A DNA stretch of 64,000 nucleotides from Unio delphinus. Lineage: Eukaryota; Mollusca; Bivalvia; Unionida; Unionidae. Each line of letters begins with the position of its first letter. Positions within the stretch are counted from its first letter, which is position 1. The notes under the pieces were generated by a model that did no database searches, had not been told where the DNA came from, and saw only the letters and a program-made list of their open reading frames with translations. Shown piece after piece: positions 61,701 to 64,000 of the stretch. Position numbers and translations under genes: made by a program. The stretch covers positions 5,993,501 to 6,057,500 of the forward strand of contig JAQISU010000118.1 in the NCBI GenBank assembly GCA_029339505.1. The letters run 5' to 3'.

Positions 61701-62637
61701 CGGGATGTTGTTGTTTCGGGTTCAACTGCATTTTTCAACGCATGATAGGTTACAGGAGCGACCCTAGTTAGCTGCCAGGAACTTGCGACCTAGGCGAATC
61801 ATGCAGTCATCCCGCTCCCCTTAATTGTTCTCAAATTTGGCGACCATGGCAAAGGCCTATTTCGCTTATACGGACGGGCCGCCCCTGATATGCTATACAT
61901 GTCGGCCTGTATAACTAGTATTGAAAGAAGCAGAGAAAGCTCAGCTAAGAACCACTGACCCATAGGAAGCTACCGGCAAGCCTTCTCCCATACCCACATT
62001 GGCTGAGCTCGAGACTCGAACCCACTAGGGCAGAGGTGAGATGGCAGTGATTGGTAAACGCGAGCACTTTAAATCACGCGGCCACCGAGGGCTCCCAAAA
62101 CCAGATGTGTACAGTGGCGTTCTTTATTGGCGTCATATAGAAGCAGTTTGCAGCAACAATATTGTGTGAAGTCATGCAATGTATTGCATAGCAACATGTG
62201 CGGTACTTCGCCTGTGCAACAGAAGTGTTTATGCGTTGTAATTAATCGTTTTCTTCTAGGGCTATTTAACATGTATTAAAAAAGCAGTGAAGGTGTATAA
62301 GTAAAAAAAAATTTTGGACTTCTTTAATTTATTTTGCTTGTTGTTTCCAAATCTACATTTGTTGCTGAGGTATGAGGTATTCTTCTTAACAAATGATTAA
62401 ATAAGCAGAATACAAAGGTTATCCACCATGCAACCAGCGATACAGATTATACGCATTTGCAAATTGCTCGCTATTACTACACCGCCAGTATTAAAGAGTA
62501 AATATTATTTTCAGGGGAGCGGAGGACAGTGATCTCAAAATACTATTCAGAGGGAGACAAGGAAACAAGAGGAAGTCAGGACGAGGCGATTGGTCCTCCC
62601 TTCCATAGTTTACTTGATATCGGAAAGACGTATTGTG
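31935..62637 (+). CDS. PIK3AP1 (BCAP) / BANK1-like PI3-kinase adaptor, 9 exons, 3' end outside the window
   Basis: Exons 31935-31941, 51728-52236, 53229-53355, 54174-54542, 54954-55163, 57027-57215, 58515-58583, 59881-60051 and 62515-62637 join without a stop into 591 codons plus one base. The last exon ends in a donor, so the gene continues. Domain order is TIR-like (about residues 15-150), TIG/DBB (about 173-337), ankyrin-like (344-400), proline-rich (448-471) and Glu/Lys-rich (494-560). Vertebrate BCAP and BANK1 (about 800 residues) and insect Stumps/Dof share this order; they link receptor or Toll-like signalling to PI3-kinase at the inner membrane. Tell-tale text is NPISLLCQCMAL (DBB) and PTLLHFAAEYNLMAF (ankyrin). 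Only one YxxM occurs so far (YNLM, 354-357), inside the ankyrin helix. Orthology to BCAP versus BANK1 cannot be settled by eye. An alternative start is ATG at 51,682 or 51,745. Confidence 0.88.
32007..33050 (+). repeat. 30-bp minisatellite, ~35 copies, intron 1
   Basis: Unit AATAACTACACATACAAATA plus GTATTGACTT, with C/A, A/G and T/A variants at fixed positions. It starts 65 bp after the exon 1 donor. The frame of the exon 1 ATG stays open through it to 33,032 (365 codons, ten-residue repeat), because the unit is ten stop-free codons in that frame. Confidence 0.95.
33060..33305 (+). mobile_element. SINE family B, near full length
   Basis: The head contains a B-box, GTGGGTTCGAGTCTC. The body carries GTGGATATGTGAGAAAGCTT, CGGTGGTTCTTTCCCGGG and ATACTGGCCGCCATGTATAG, and the 3' end reads TGACGTTAAAGCCCACAAC. 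Copies in reverse lie at 33,848, 61,711 and 63,304. Confidence 0.85.
33384..33480. repeat. (TTTA)n(TTA)n compound microsatellite
   Basis: About 9 TTTA units continue as about 20 TTA units. Confidence 0.95.
33513..33660. repeat. 73-bp direct repeat, two copies
   Basis: ACGGCACCATGACTACAGTA begins both copies (33,513 and 33,586); TCGAGTCAA ends both. The right copy overlaps the inverted-repeat element listed next. Confidence 0.85.
33640..33840. repeat. Inverted pair of a dispersed ~70-bp element
   Basis: GGTCGAGTCAAACTACAAAC with GCATAATACACTGCATATC (33,651-33,712) reappears inverted as CAGATCTGCCCGTGCGTTAT with GTGCAGTTTGCAGTTGGATT (33,766-33,826). Related copies lie at 43,183-43,278 (minus) and 59,108-59,170 (plus). 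The nature of the element is unknown. Confidence 0.6.
33848..34010 (-). mobile_element. SINE family B, 5'-truncated
   Basis: In plus-strand text: GGGTTTAACGCCATTTTTCA, TACATGGCGACCAGTATTAT, GGAAAGAACCACCGACCTAC, then CACACTTTCTCAC. This is the reverse complement of the family body. The tRNA-like head is absent. Confidence 0.8.
34011..34500. other. Intron 1, no feature recognised
   Basis: Nothing supported. Confidence 0.5.
34501..34890. repeat. 39-bp minisatellite, 10 copies, intron 1
   Basis: Unit core TACTGTCACAACAAGTAACA then AAAATGTACCATAATGAAA. One unit is shortened near 34,550. The 13-codon unit leaves frames open on both strands. Confidence 0.95.
34938..35285 (-). mobile_element. hAT-like non-autonomous element (candidate)
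   Basis: The right end, read on the minus strand, is CAGGGCCGGTGCAAGGGCAT then TTGGTGCACTAGACGA. It is closely similar to the left end of the element at 52,956. The left end (AAGGGCCAGG) resembles the inverted terminus. The flanks do not show a convincing 8-bp duplication, so the left boundary is uncertain. Confidence 0.5.
35385..35676 (+). mobile_element. SINE family A, full length with (CA)n tail
   Basis: Head ACTAGTTAGAGCGTCCGCC and B-box CATGGGTTCGATCCTCGGCC; body AAATGGTACATACAGCTGC and GATGCCCCAGTGCTGGACAT; 3' end CACTGCAGACATGGTAGCGA then about 20 CA units (35,637-35,676). Confidence 0.87.
35677..36194. other. Intron 1, possible upstream part of a LINE relic
   Basis: Weak coding-like text may belong to the relic that follows, but I cannot support a boundary. 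Confidence 0.35.
36195..36376 (+). mobile_element. LINE relic, C-terminal zinc-knuckle region of an RNase H-type element
   Basis: After one frame change near 36,252 the text reads HACHLKGEPRPECTICQFS then LTMKHILVMCVDF. This is the conserved end of I/Jockey-type ORF2 following the RNase H domain (C-x2-C ... H-x4-C pattern). It is short and interrupted. Confidence 0.65.
36377..36931. other. Intron 1, no feature recognised
   Basis: Nothing supported. Confidence 0.5.
36932..37072. repeat. 35-bp tandem repeat, ~4 copies
   Basis: Unit core TTTAGTGACATCCGGGTGTG then CGTGGGTTGCTACAC. The two right-hand units are nearly identical and the left ones diverged. Confidence 0.88.
37073..37825. other. Intron 1, no feature recognised
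   Basis: Nothing supported. Confidence 0.5.
37826..37882. repeat. 16-bp tandem repeat, ~3.5 copies
   Basis: Unit AGCACAGGATAACATA. Confidence 0.9.
38190..39440. repeat. Hairpin-rich higher-order satellite array, 142-bp unit and shorter derivatives
   Basis: Units start near 38,251, 38,393, 38,535 and 38,678 (periods 142, 142, 143). Each contains three short inverted repeats: TCGTCCATATGACGA, CTCGTTCATGGAACGAG (7-bp perfect arms around ATG) and TCGTTCATATAACGA. From about 38,765 a shorter ~57-bp sub-unit carrying only the third hairpin alternates with the long unit. TATTAAATAAATAAT separates units. Confidence 0.93.
39575..39990. other. GC-rich island in intron 1 with an 81-bp direct repeat
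   Basis: GC content is far above the surroundings, with several CpGs. Identical 55-bp blocks at 39,841-39,895 and 39,922-39,976 (CACCGCACCCGGGCACCAAC) lie 81 bp apart. A plus frame is open at 39,663-39,986 (107 codons, His/Pro/Thr-rich) and others overlap it. I see no known domain or clear splice signals. Confidence 0.7.
39991..40703. other. Intron 1, no feature recognised
   Basis: Nothing supported. It may include the right flank of a composite repeat beginning near 37,945. Confidence 0.45.
40704..40910. repeat. (AAT)n with (AAAT)n microsatellite
   Basis: About 150 bp of AAT units with GACAAT interruptions, then about 11 AAAT units. Confidence 0.95.
40911..41415. other. Intron 1, no feature recognised
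   Basis: The 107-codon plus frame at 40,978-41,301 has no domain and begins inside low-complexity flank. I do not call it a gene. Confidence 0.45.
41416..42516. repeat. 29-bp minisatellite, ~38 copies in two subfamilies, intron 1
   Basis: The first ~6 units read AACAATGGGTAGAGCTCGAC plus AGATGGTTT. From about 41,590 the rest read AACAATGGGTACTGCATGAT plus AAATGGTTT. A GTGTATTG variant recurs at about 41,915, 42,057, 42,260 and 42,405, hinting at a longer-period amplification. Confidence 0.95.
42517..43182. other. Intron 1, decayed edge of the 29-bp array
   Basis: 42,590-42,730 holds diverged motifs (GTTTAACAGCGGGTA, GGTTTAATAGCGGGTAC) resembling worn units. The rest is unremarkable. Confidence 0.5.
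43183..43278 (-). repeat. Dispersed hairpin element copy
   Basis: TGCACAGACCCAG and CTGGGTCTGTGCA form a 13-bp perfect hairpin. The surrounding text (GAGTTAAACTTCAAAC, CCATAATGCACCTTCAGATC) matches the elements at 33,651 and 59,108. Confidence 0.6.
43279..43897. other. Intron 1, no feature recognised
   Basis: Nothing supported. Confidence 0.5.
43898..44205 (+). mobile_element. SINE family A, full length, no CA tail
   Basis: Head CTTCGGTGGCCTAATGGTAA; body GATACTAACAGCTGCCTCGC, GTTAGGACTGGTCGGTCAGA and GATGCCCCAGTGCTGGACAT; 3' end CACTGCAGACATCGTAGCGA and GTTAAAGCTACGTTAAAAAA. Confidence 0.87.
44447..44882. repeat. 64-bp tandem repeat, 4 copies, interrupted by a MITE
   Basis: Unit core TTTAGGAAATCGTGTTCTCT then CTTTCTTATGCAATCTGTCT. 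Units begin near 44,447, 44,689, 44,753 and 44,817. The first is separated from the rest by the element at 44,518-44,684. Confidence 0.93.
44518..44684. mobile_element. 167-bp hAT-type MITE
   Basis: The termini are CAGCGCCGGATTA and the inverse of CAGTCCCGGATTA (11 of 13 match). It is flanked by an exact 8-bp duplication CCCTTTAG (44,510-44,517 and 44,685-44,692). Removing the element and one duplicate restores the 64-bp repeat. An 8-bp duplication with CAG...CTG ends is typical of hAT transposons. It encodes nothing. Confidence 0.92.
45168..45330. repeat. ~81-bp direct repeat, two copies
   Basis: Both copies contain TTTACTACTAGTATTTTTAT and GGATTGGCACGTTTCCAAA. Confidence 0.9.
45419..45737. 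repeat. 39-bp minisatellite, 8 identical copies, intron 1
   Basis: Unit ATGTACTTGTTGGTATCTCT plus GTACAGAGTATCTAATCAT. The eight units appear identical, and frames on both strands stay open through them. Confidence 0.95.
45738..46545. repeat. Degenerate continuation of the 39-bp array
   Basis: About 20 diverged units retain ATGTACTTGAT and AGTATCTAG-type words at 35-45 bp spacing. Divergence increases with distance from 45,737. Confidence 0.85.
46645..46790 (+). mobile_element. RTE-like LINE fragment, C-terminal domain
   Basis: The plus strand reads WYGHVTRANCLSRIILQGSV then QRGRRRGRQRK, with a frame break at GAAAAAAAGTG. It corresponds to the C-terminus of the element at 23,338-26,590 (KMKWYGHVTRS, GRRRGRQRKRW), in the opposite orientation. 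Confidence 0.8.
46855..47055. mobile_element. 201-bp hAT-type MITE
   Basis: The ends are CAGAGGCGTAGC and the inverse of CAGATGCGTAGC. It is flanked by an exact 8-bp duplication CTTATTAG (46,847-46,854 and 47,056-47,063). The internal GCGCCCGGGGAC motif occurs twice. A poly-C run lies near the right end (47,021-47,042). Confidence 0.92.
47064..49203. other. Intron 1, no feature recognised
   Basis: About 2.1 kb without tandem arrays, element ends or long frames: the longest plain stretch of intron 1. Any missed upstream exon or enhancer could lie here, but I see no evidence for one. Confidence 0.5.
49204..49582. repeat. 27-bp minisatellite, 14 copies, intron 1
   Basis: Unit ACTCATATGACCCAAATTAC plus ACCCATC, with CCTATAAG alternating for ACTCATATG in the right half. 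The nine-codon unit keeps frames open on both strands. Confidence 0.95.
49583..50281. other. Intron 1, includes a loose TGCGTG-rich stretch
   Basis: 50,030-50,190 repeats TTGCGTG(C/T) words irregularly. No gene. Confidence 0.45.
50282..50393. repeat. 56-bp direct repeat, two copies
   Basis: ACTTTAATTACTTTTCTTGT to CTACAAGGTAT repeated back to back, identical. Confidence 0.93.
50460..50560 (+). mobile_element. tRNA-related fragment (candidate SINE head)
   Basis: CAGTGGTTAGCGTACCGGAC resembles an A-box region; the B-box equivalent (GGGTTTTAACC) is degraded. Confidence 0.35.
50637..50742. repeat. (CTCA)n(ATCA)n microsatellite
   Basis: CTCA units with GACT interruptions pass into ATCA units. 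Confidence 0.93.
50743..51727. other. 3' end of intron 1
   Basis: No element recognised. The last 46 bases are in frame with exon 2. Confidence 0.5.
51728..52236 (+). CDS. Exon 2: TIR-like domain
   Basis: The acceptor is TTTATTTCAG, the donor CAG|GTAAGG, and the length is 509 bases. It encodes residues 3-172. EISVYYHPQDAADWAKYLQ resembles the opening strand and first helix of the BCAP/BANK TIR fold, and NVFLISPSFLEL is a later core strand. The end (PPRIRPVNEVKNIIQEVTEQ) leads into the TIG-like region. BCAP-type TIR domains bridge to Toll-like receptor adaptors; I infer the same here. The frame is also open upstream of the acceptor (ATG at 51,682), so a transcript starting inside the intron could use it directly. 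Confidence 0.9.
52857..52955. repeat. (CA)n(TA)n(CATA)n compound microsatellite
   Basis: Three successive repeat types, ending exactly where the hAT-like element begins. Confidence 0.95.
52956..53093. mobile_element. 138-bp hAT-like MITE (candidate)
   Basis: The left end CAGCGCCTGTGCAAGGCATT then TTGGTGCCTTAGGCGA matches the right end of 34,938-35,285. The right end, inverted, is CGGCGCTTCCGCTAGGCGA. The flanks ACATACAT and ATATATAT agree at 6 of 8 positions, weak because both lie in simple repeats. Confidence 0.65.
53094..53180. repeat. (TA)n microsatellite
   Basis: About 43 TA units directly after the element. Confidence 0.95.
53229..53355 (+). CDS. Exon 3: TIG-like part of DBB region
   Basis: The acceptor is TATTTTCCAG and the donor CAG|GTAAGT. 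It joins exon 2 in phase 0 and leaves one base (phase 1). It encodes residues 173-214, including GVNIYIGLVSKVDSDVYIKF, an immunoglobulin-like beta pattern where BCAP has its TIG-like segment. Confidence 0.85.
53356..54173 (+). other. Intron 3
   Basis: GT-AG, phase 1. No repeat or element recognised. Confidence 0.75.
54174..54542 (+). CDS. Exon 4: DBB (Dof/BCAP/BANK) motif
   Basis: The acceptor is TCTAAAATCCAG, the donor CAAG|GTAAAT, and the length is 369 bases, phase 1 to phase 1. Residues 215-337. LDKIRTILEEETNPISLL and RLDKILADKIVASGLPGHL align in order with the helical half of the DBB motif in vertebrate BCAP, which drives oligomerisation of the adaptor. A poorly conserved Gln/Pro-rich loop (about 236-275) interrupts it. 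Confidence 0.9.
54543..54953 (+). other. Intron 4
   Basis: GT-AG, phase 1. Nothing else recognised. Confidence 0.75.
54954..55163 (+). CDS. Exon 5: ankyrin-like repeat segment
   Basis: The acceptor is TCTTTTGAAG, the donor CAAA|GTAAGC, and the length is 210 bases, phase 1 to phase 1. Residues 338-407. WPTLLHFAAEYNLMAFAEAL is a canonical ankyrin first helix pair, and DGHTPADIAKNAGHLELSDM gives the second repeat. Position directly after the DBB motif is as in BCAP and BANK1. Confidence 0.9.
55190..55890. repeat. Degenerate ~41-bp minisatellite, ~17 copies, intron 5
   Basis: Units share ATATCTGAGACACATACCGA then CTCTAATCTATCTAATATCG with many substitutions and indels. It begins about 25 bp after the exon 5 donor. 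Confidence 0.88.
55891..56207. other. Intron 5, unremarkable spacer
   Basis: Between the two arrays of intron 5; nothing recognised. Confidence 0.5.
56208..56975. repeat. ~29-bp minisatellite, ~26 copies, intron 5
   Basis: Unit core ATGTGGTTTTCATTACCATG then TGTATATGT. Length varies by 1-4 bp through TG/TA expansion. All three plus frames stay open, one of them running into exon 6; this is an artefact of the array, not evidence for an extended exon. Confidence 0.95.
57027..57215 (+). CDS. Exon 6: Ser/Pro-rich linker
   Basis: The acceptor is TCTTACTACAG, the donor CCTC|GTAAGT, and the length is 189 bases, phase 1 to phase 1. Residues 408-470. It contains LPPPAPHGSSYVDASGYSKP followed by PKPR: two tyrosines in a proline-rich context that could bind SH3 or SH2 partners (inference). 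Confidence 0.82.
57340..57408. repeat. ~21-bp tandem repeat, 3-4 copies, intron 6
   Basis: Unit AAGATACAATCGGATACAAT. Confidence 0.85.
57862..58383. repeat. 28-bp minisatellite, ~19 copies, intron 6
   Basis: Unit TTTAAATAATTAGTATGCAT plus GACTATGA. The only recurrent variant is TATGG. It ends about 130 bp before exon 7. Confidence 0.96.
58515..58583 (+). CDS. Exon 7: short linker exon
   Basis: The acceptor is CCTTTCTGTAG, the donor CATCA|GTAAGC, and the length is 69 bases, phase 1 to phase 1. Residues 471-493 (RPLHVSGAPNMRD then SGLDNPCDNI). No domain. It is supported by splice signals and the preserved phase. Confidence 0.72.
58720..59047 (-). mobile_element. SINE family A, full length, minus strand, intron 7
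   Basis: The (TG)n at 58,720-58,750 is the CA tail read in reverse. The body and head follow in reverse order, ending with the complement of GCCTAGTGGTTCAAGCATCC and GGGTTCAATCCATGGCCGAG (A- and B-box regions). It is antisense to the host gene. Confidence 0.85.
59092..59200 (+). repeat. Dispersed hairpin element copy, intron 7
   Basis: CTCAGATCTACCGG and GTGTAGTTTGCAGTTGGACT match the copies at 33,766 and (inverted) 43,183. ATACCGCCAGTATTA at its right end recurs at 62,479. Confidence 0.55.
59201..59880. other. Intron 7, remainder
   Basis: Nothing recognised. Confidence 0.5.
59881..60051 (+). CDS. Exon 8: charged Glu/Lys-rich region
   Basis: The acceptor is GTTTTCTTTCAG, the donor GATG|GTAAGC, and the length is 171 bases, phase 1 to phase 1. 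Residues 494-550 (EEHEELEKMEEQSVFRDEME then VGERKNRQE). It is compatible with a short coiled coil. No known domain. Confidence 0.8.
60209..60435. mobile_element. 227-bp hAT-type MITE, intron 8
   Basis: The ends are CAGTGCTTCCCAAAC and the inverse of CAGTGGTTGGGG. The flanks CCCTACAC (60,201-60,208) and CCCTACTC (60,436-60,443) match at 7 of 8 positions. A poly-C run lies near the right end. Confidence 0.82.
60482..60570. repeat. ~18-bp tandem repeat, ~4.5 copies
   Basis: Unit ATCATTTCAGGAATTTT. Each unit contains TTTCAG, a splice-acceptor look-alike. Confidence 0.88.
60571..61710. other. Intron 8, no feature recognised
   Basis: Short frames only. Nothing supported. Confidence 0.5.
61711..62095 (-). 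mobile_element. SINE family B with a nested MITE, intron 8
   Basis: In plus-strand text: TTCAACTGCATTTTTCAACG, AGAACCACTGACCCATAGGA, ACCCACATTGGCTGAGCTCG and ACTCGAACCCACTAGGGCAG (B-box in reverse). It is split by a 135-bp insertion at 61,753-61,887. Confidence 0.85.
61753..61887. mobile_element. 135-bp hAT-type MITE nested in SINE B
   Basis: The ends are CAGGAGCGACCC and the inverse of CAGGGGCGGCCC (10 of 12 match). The flanks ATAGGTTA (61,745-61,752) and ATATGCTA (61,888-61,895) agree at 6 of 8. Removing it rejoins the SINE B sequence. Confidence 0.8.
62515..62637 (+). CDS. Exon 9: polar region, last exon in the window
   Basis: The acceptor is ATTATTTTCAG, the donor TGTG|GTAAGG, and the length is 123 bases, phase 1 to phase 1. 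Residues 551-591, including RTVISKYYSEGDKETRG and GPPFHSLLDIGKTYC. The donor implies further exons beyond 64,000. Confidence 0.8.
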
Positions 62638-63303
62638 GTAAGGAAATATTTTCAATATTGTTTTTGTTTTAGTTAAAGTAATAAACACAAGGCAAATATA
62701 TTAATATTATTTTTAAAAACCCACTGCAAGAGAATATTTGTTGAAATTTGTTACAGAAACTTTACAATATTAGATACTTAAAATTGTTTTTTCCTCACAC
62801 TGTAATCCTGCACGATCAGAAGAGTTGTAATTGACCATCCCCCCGAGAAAACAACCTTTATTTTTATATGCATAAGAAGGTATGAATATTTGCATAAACA
62901 CTAACTACCGATGTTTTTTTAAATGGAAATCTGATTTATCTGTTAAGAACAATTAGACTGTTAATTTATTGTATTATGTAGATAAATATGTATAAGTACA
63001 GAAAGACATGCTTTAGTTACCGTTTGTAATTTTCATGTCGCTTTATACATTAATCAATGGGTAGATATGTTTATTTAAAGCTAAAAGAGACCTATACTTC
63101 TACATCGACCCTTGGGTAGCCTTTTTACAAAAGTTTGATGATATATTTCAATAATCTAAGAAAGTCAGTCTCCATTTGCACCACCCTGAGTATGCTTGCA
63201 AGGCAAAACGACGGTGTCGTAAGTATGGGTGGCTAGCACAACCGAGTGGTTTCTTCCAAATAAATCTTAATTGTAAGTCCATATTCCATATTCAGTAATG
63301 CGT
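62638..63303 (+). other. Start of intron 9
   Basis: Begins GTAAGG after exon 9. No further coding exon found up to the window edge. Confidence 0.6.
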
Positions 63304-63558
63304 ATTGTTGTTGTTGCTGTTGTAGTGTTAAACGCCACTTTTCAGCACACGATAATCTATACATGGCGGCCAGTATTAACGGTGGAGGAAGAACCCGGGA
63401 AAACCCCGGGAATAACCACCGACCCACCAGAAGCTACTGGTAAGCTTTCTCACATACCCACATTGGACGAATCAGAGACTCGCACCCAAGCAGACAGGGG
63501 TGAGATGGCAGTGATCCGTAAAGGAGAGCGCTTTAGACCACTCAACCACTCGGAGCCC
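63304..63558 (-). mobile_element. SINE family B, full length, intron 9
   Basis: In plus-strand text: TTAAACGCCACTTTTCAGCA, ATACATGGCGGCCAGTATTA, AACCCCGGGAATAACCACCG and ACCCACATTGGACGAATCAG, ending in the complement of the tRNA-like head (CTTTAGACCACTCAACCACT). It is antisense to the gene. Confidence 0.87.
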
Positions 63559-63561
63559 CTA

Positions 63562-63790
63562 ATGCGTATTTTGCAATAGTAAGAATGCTAGTATTTTGCA
63601 ATAATAAGAATGCGAGCATTTTGCAATAGTAAGAATGCTAGTATTTTGCAATAGTAAGAATGCTAGTATTTTGCAATAGTAAGAATGATAGTATTTTGCA
63701 ATAGTAAGAATGCTAGTATTTTGCAATAGTAAGAATGCTAGTATTTTGCAATAGTAAGAATGCTAGTATTTTGCAATAATAAGAATGTTA
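63562..63790. repeat. 25-bp minisatellite, 9 copies, intron 9
   Basis: Unit TGCTAGTATTTTGCAATAGT plus AAGAA, nearly identical copies. It abuts the SINE B copy. Confidence 0.95.
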
Positions 63791-64000
63791 AATATTTCCA
63801 TTAACATGTTAAGCCCCATACATTATAACTCGAATAAATCATCTTTAAAATGACATAATATAAGCTTGGATAGGCATACGTTTAATATAGGTAGTCAAGT
63901 TGAGAACTTTAAGCAAGCTGTTAGCAGAAATTTCCCTGATATTCCAAAGATTTGATGTCAGTTAATCAGTCTGTCTTTTTCATGTTTGACTGTCTATACG
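63791..64000. other. Intron 9 to window edge
   Basis: Nothing recognised. Confidence 0.5.

Overview
This is eukaryotic nuclear DNA: AT-rich, packed with micro- and minisatellites, full of non-LTR retrotransposon and SINE relics, and carrying one multi-exon gene with GT-AG introns. The gene's domain order and the repeat mix suggest an invertebrate animal. A lophotrochozoan, most likely a mollusc such as a bivalve, is my inference; nothing in the window proves the species.

Positions 1 to about 31,900 contain no host gene I can support. This part holds tandem arrays with units of 23 to 49 bp, dinucleotide runs, and mobile-element debris. The debris includes a decayed RTE-like LINE on the minus strand (23,338-26,590) with endonuclease and reverse transcriptase regions broken by in-frame stops; 3' ends of other LINEs at 2.1-2.7, 4.2-4.6, 10.3-10.7 and 28.9-29.9 kb; a tRNA-derived SINE family (called family A here) ending in (CA)n; a 132-bp Mutator-like MITE at 26,667-26,798; and a perfect 144-bp palindrome at 8,253-8,396.

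From 31,935 to the right edge the window holds one plus-strand gene, incomplete at its 3' end. Nine exons join in frame into 591 codons: a TIR-like domain, a TIG/DBB (Dof/BCAP/BANK) region, an ankyrin-like segment, a proline-rich linker and a charged region. This is the architecture of the PI3-kinase adaptor family PIK3AP1 (BCAP) / BANK1 / Stumps. The first coding exon is only 7 coding bases and is followed by an intron of about 19.8 kb. Introns 1 and 3-9 interrupt codons in phase 1, so exons 4-9 are each a multiple of three.

The introns carry most of the remaining structure: a 30-bp array starting just after exon 1; a 1.25-kb array built from three short hairpins (38.19-39.44 kb); a GC-rich island (39.58-39.99 kb); a 38-copy 29-bp array (41.4-42.5 kb); a 39-bp array that grades from perfect to decayed (45.4-46.5 kb); several hAT-type MITEs with 8-bp target-site duplications; and a second SINE family (family B), one copy of which carries a nested hAT MITE. 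I found no rRNA, tRNA, CRISPR or prokaryotic operon.
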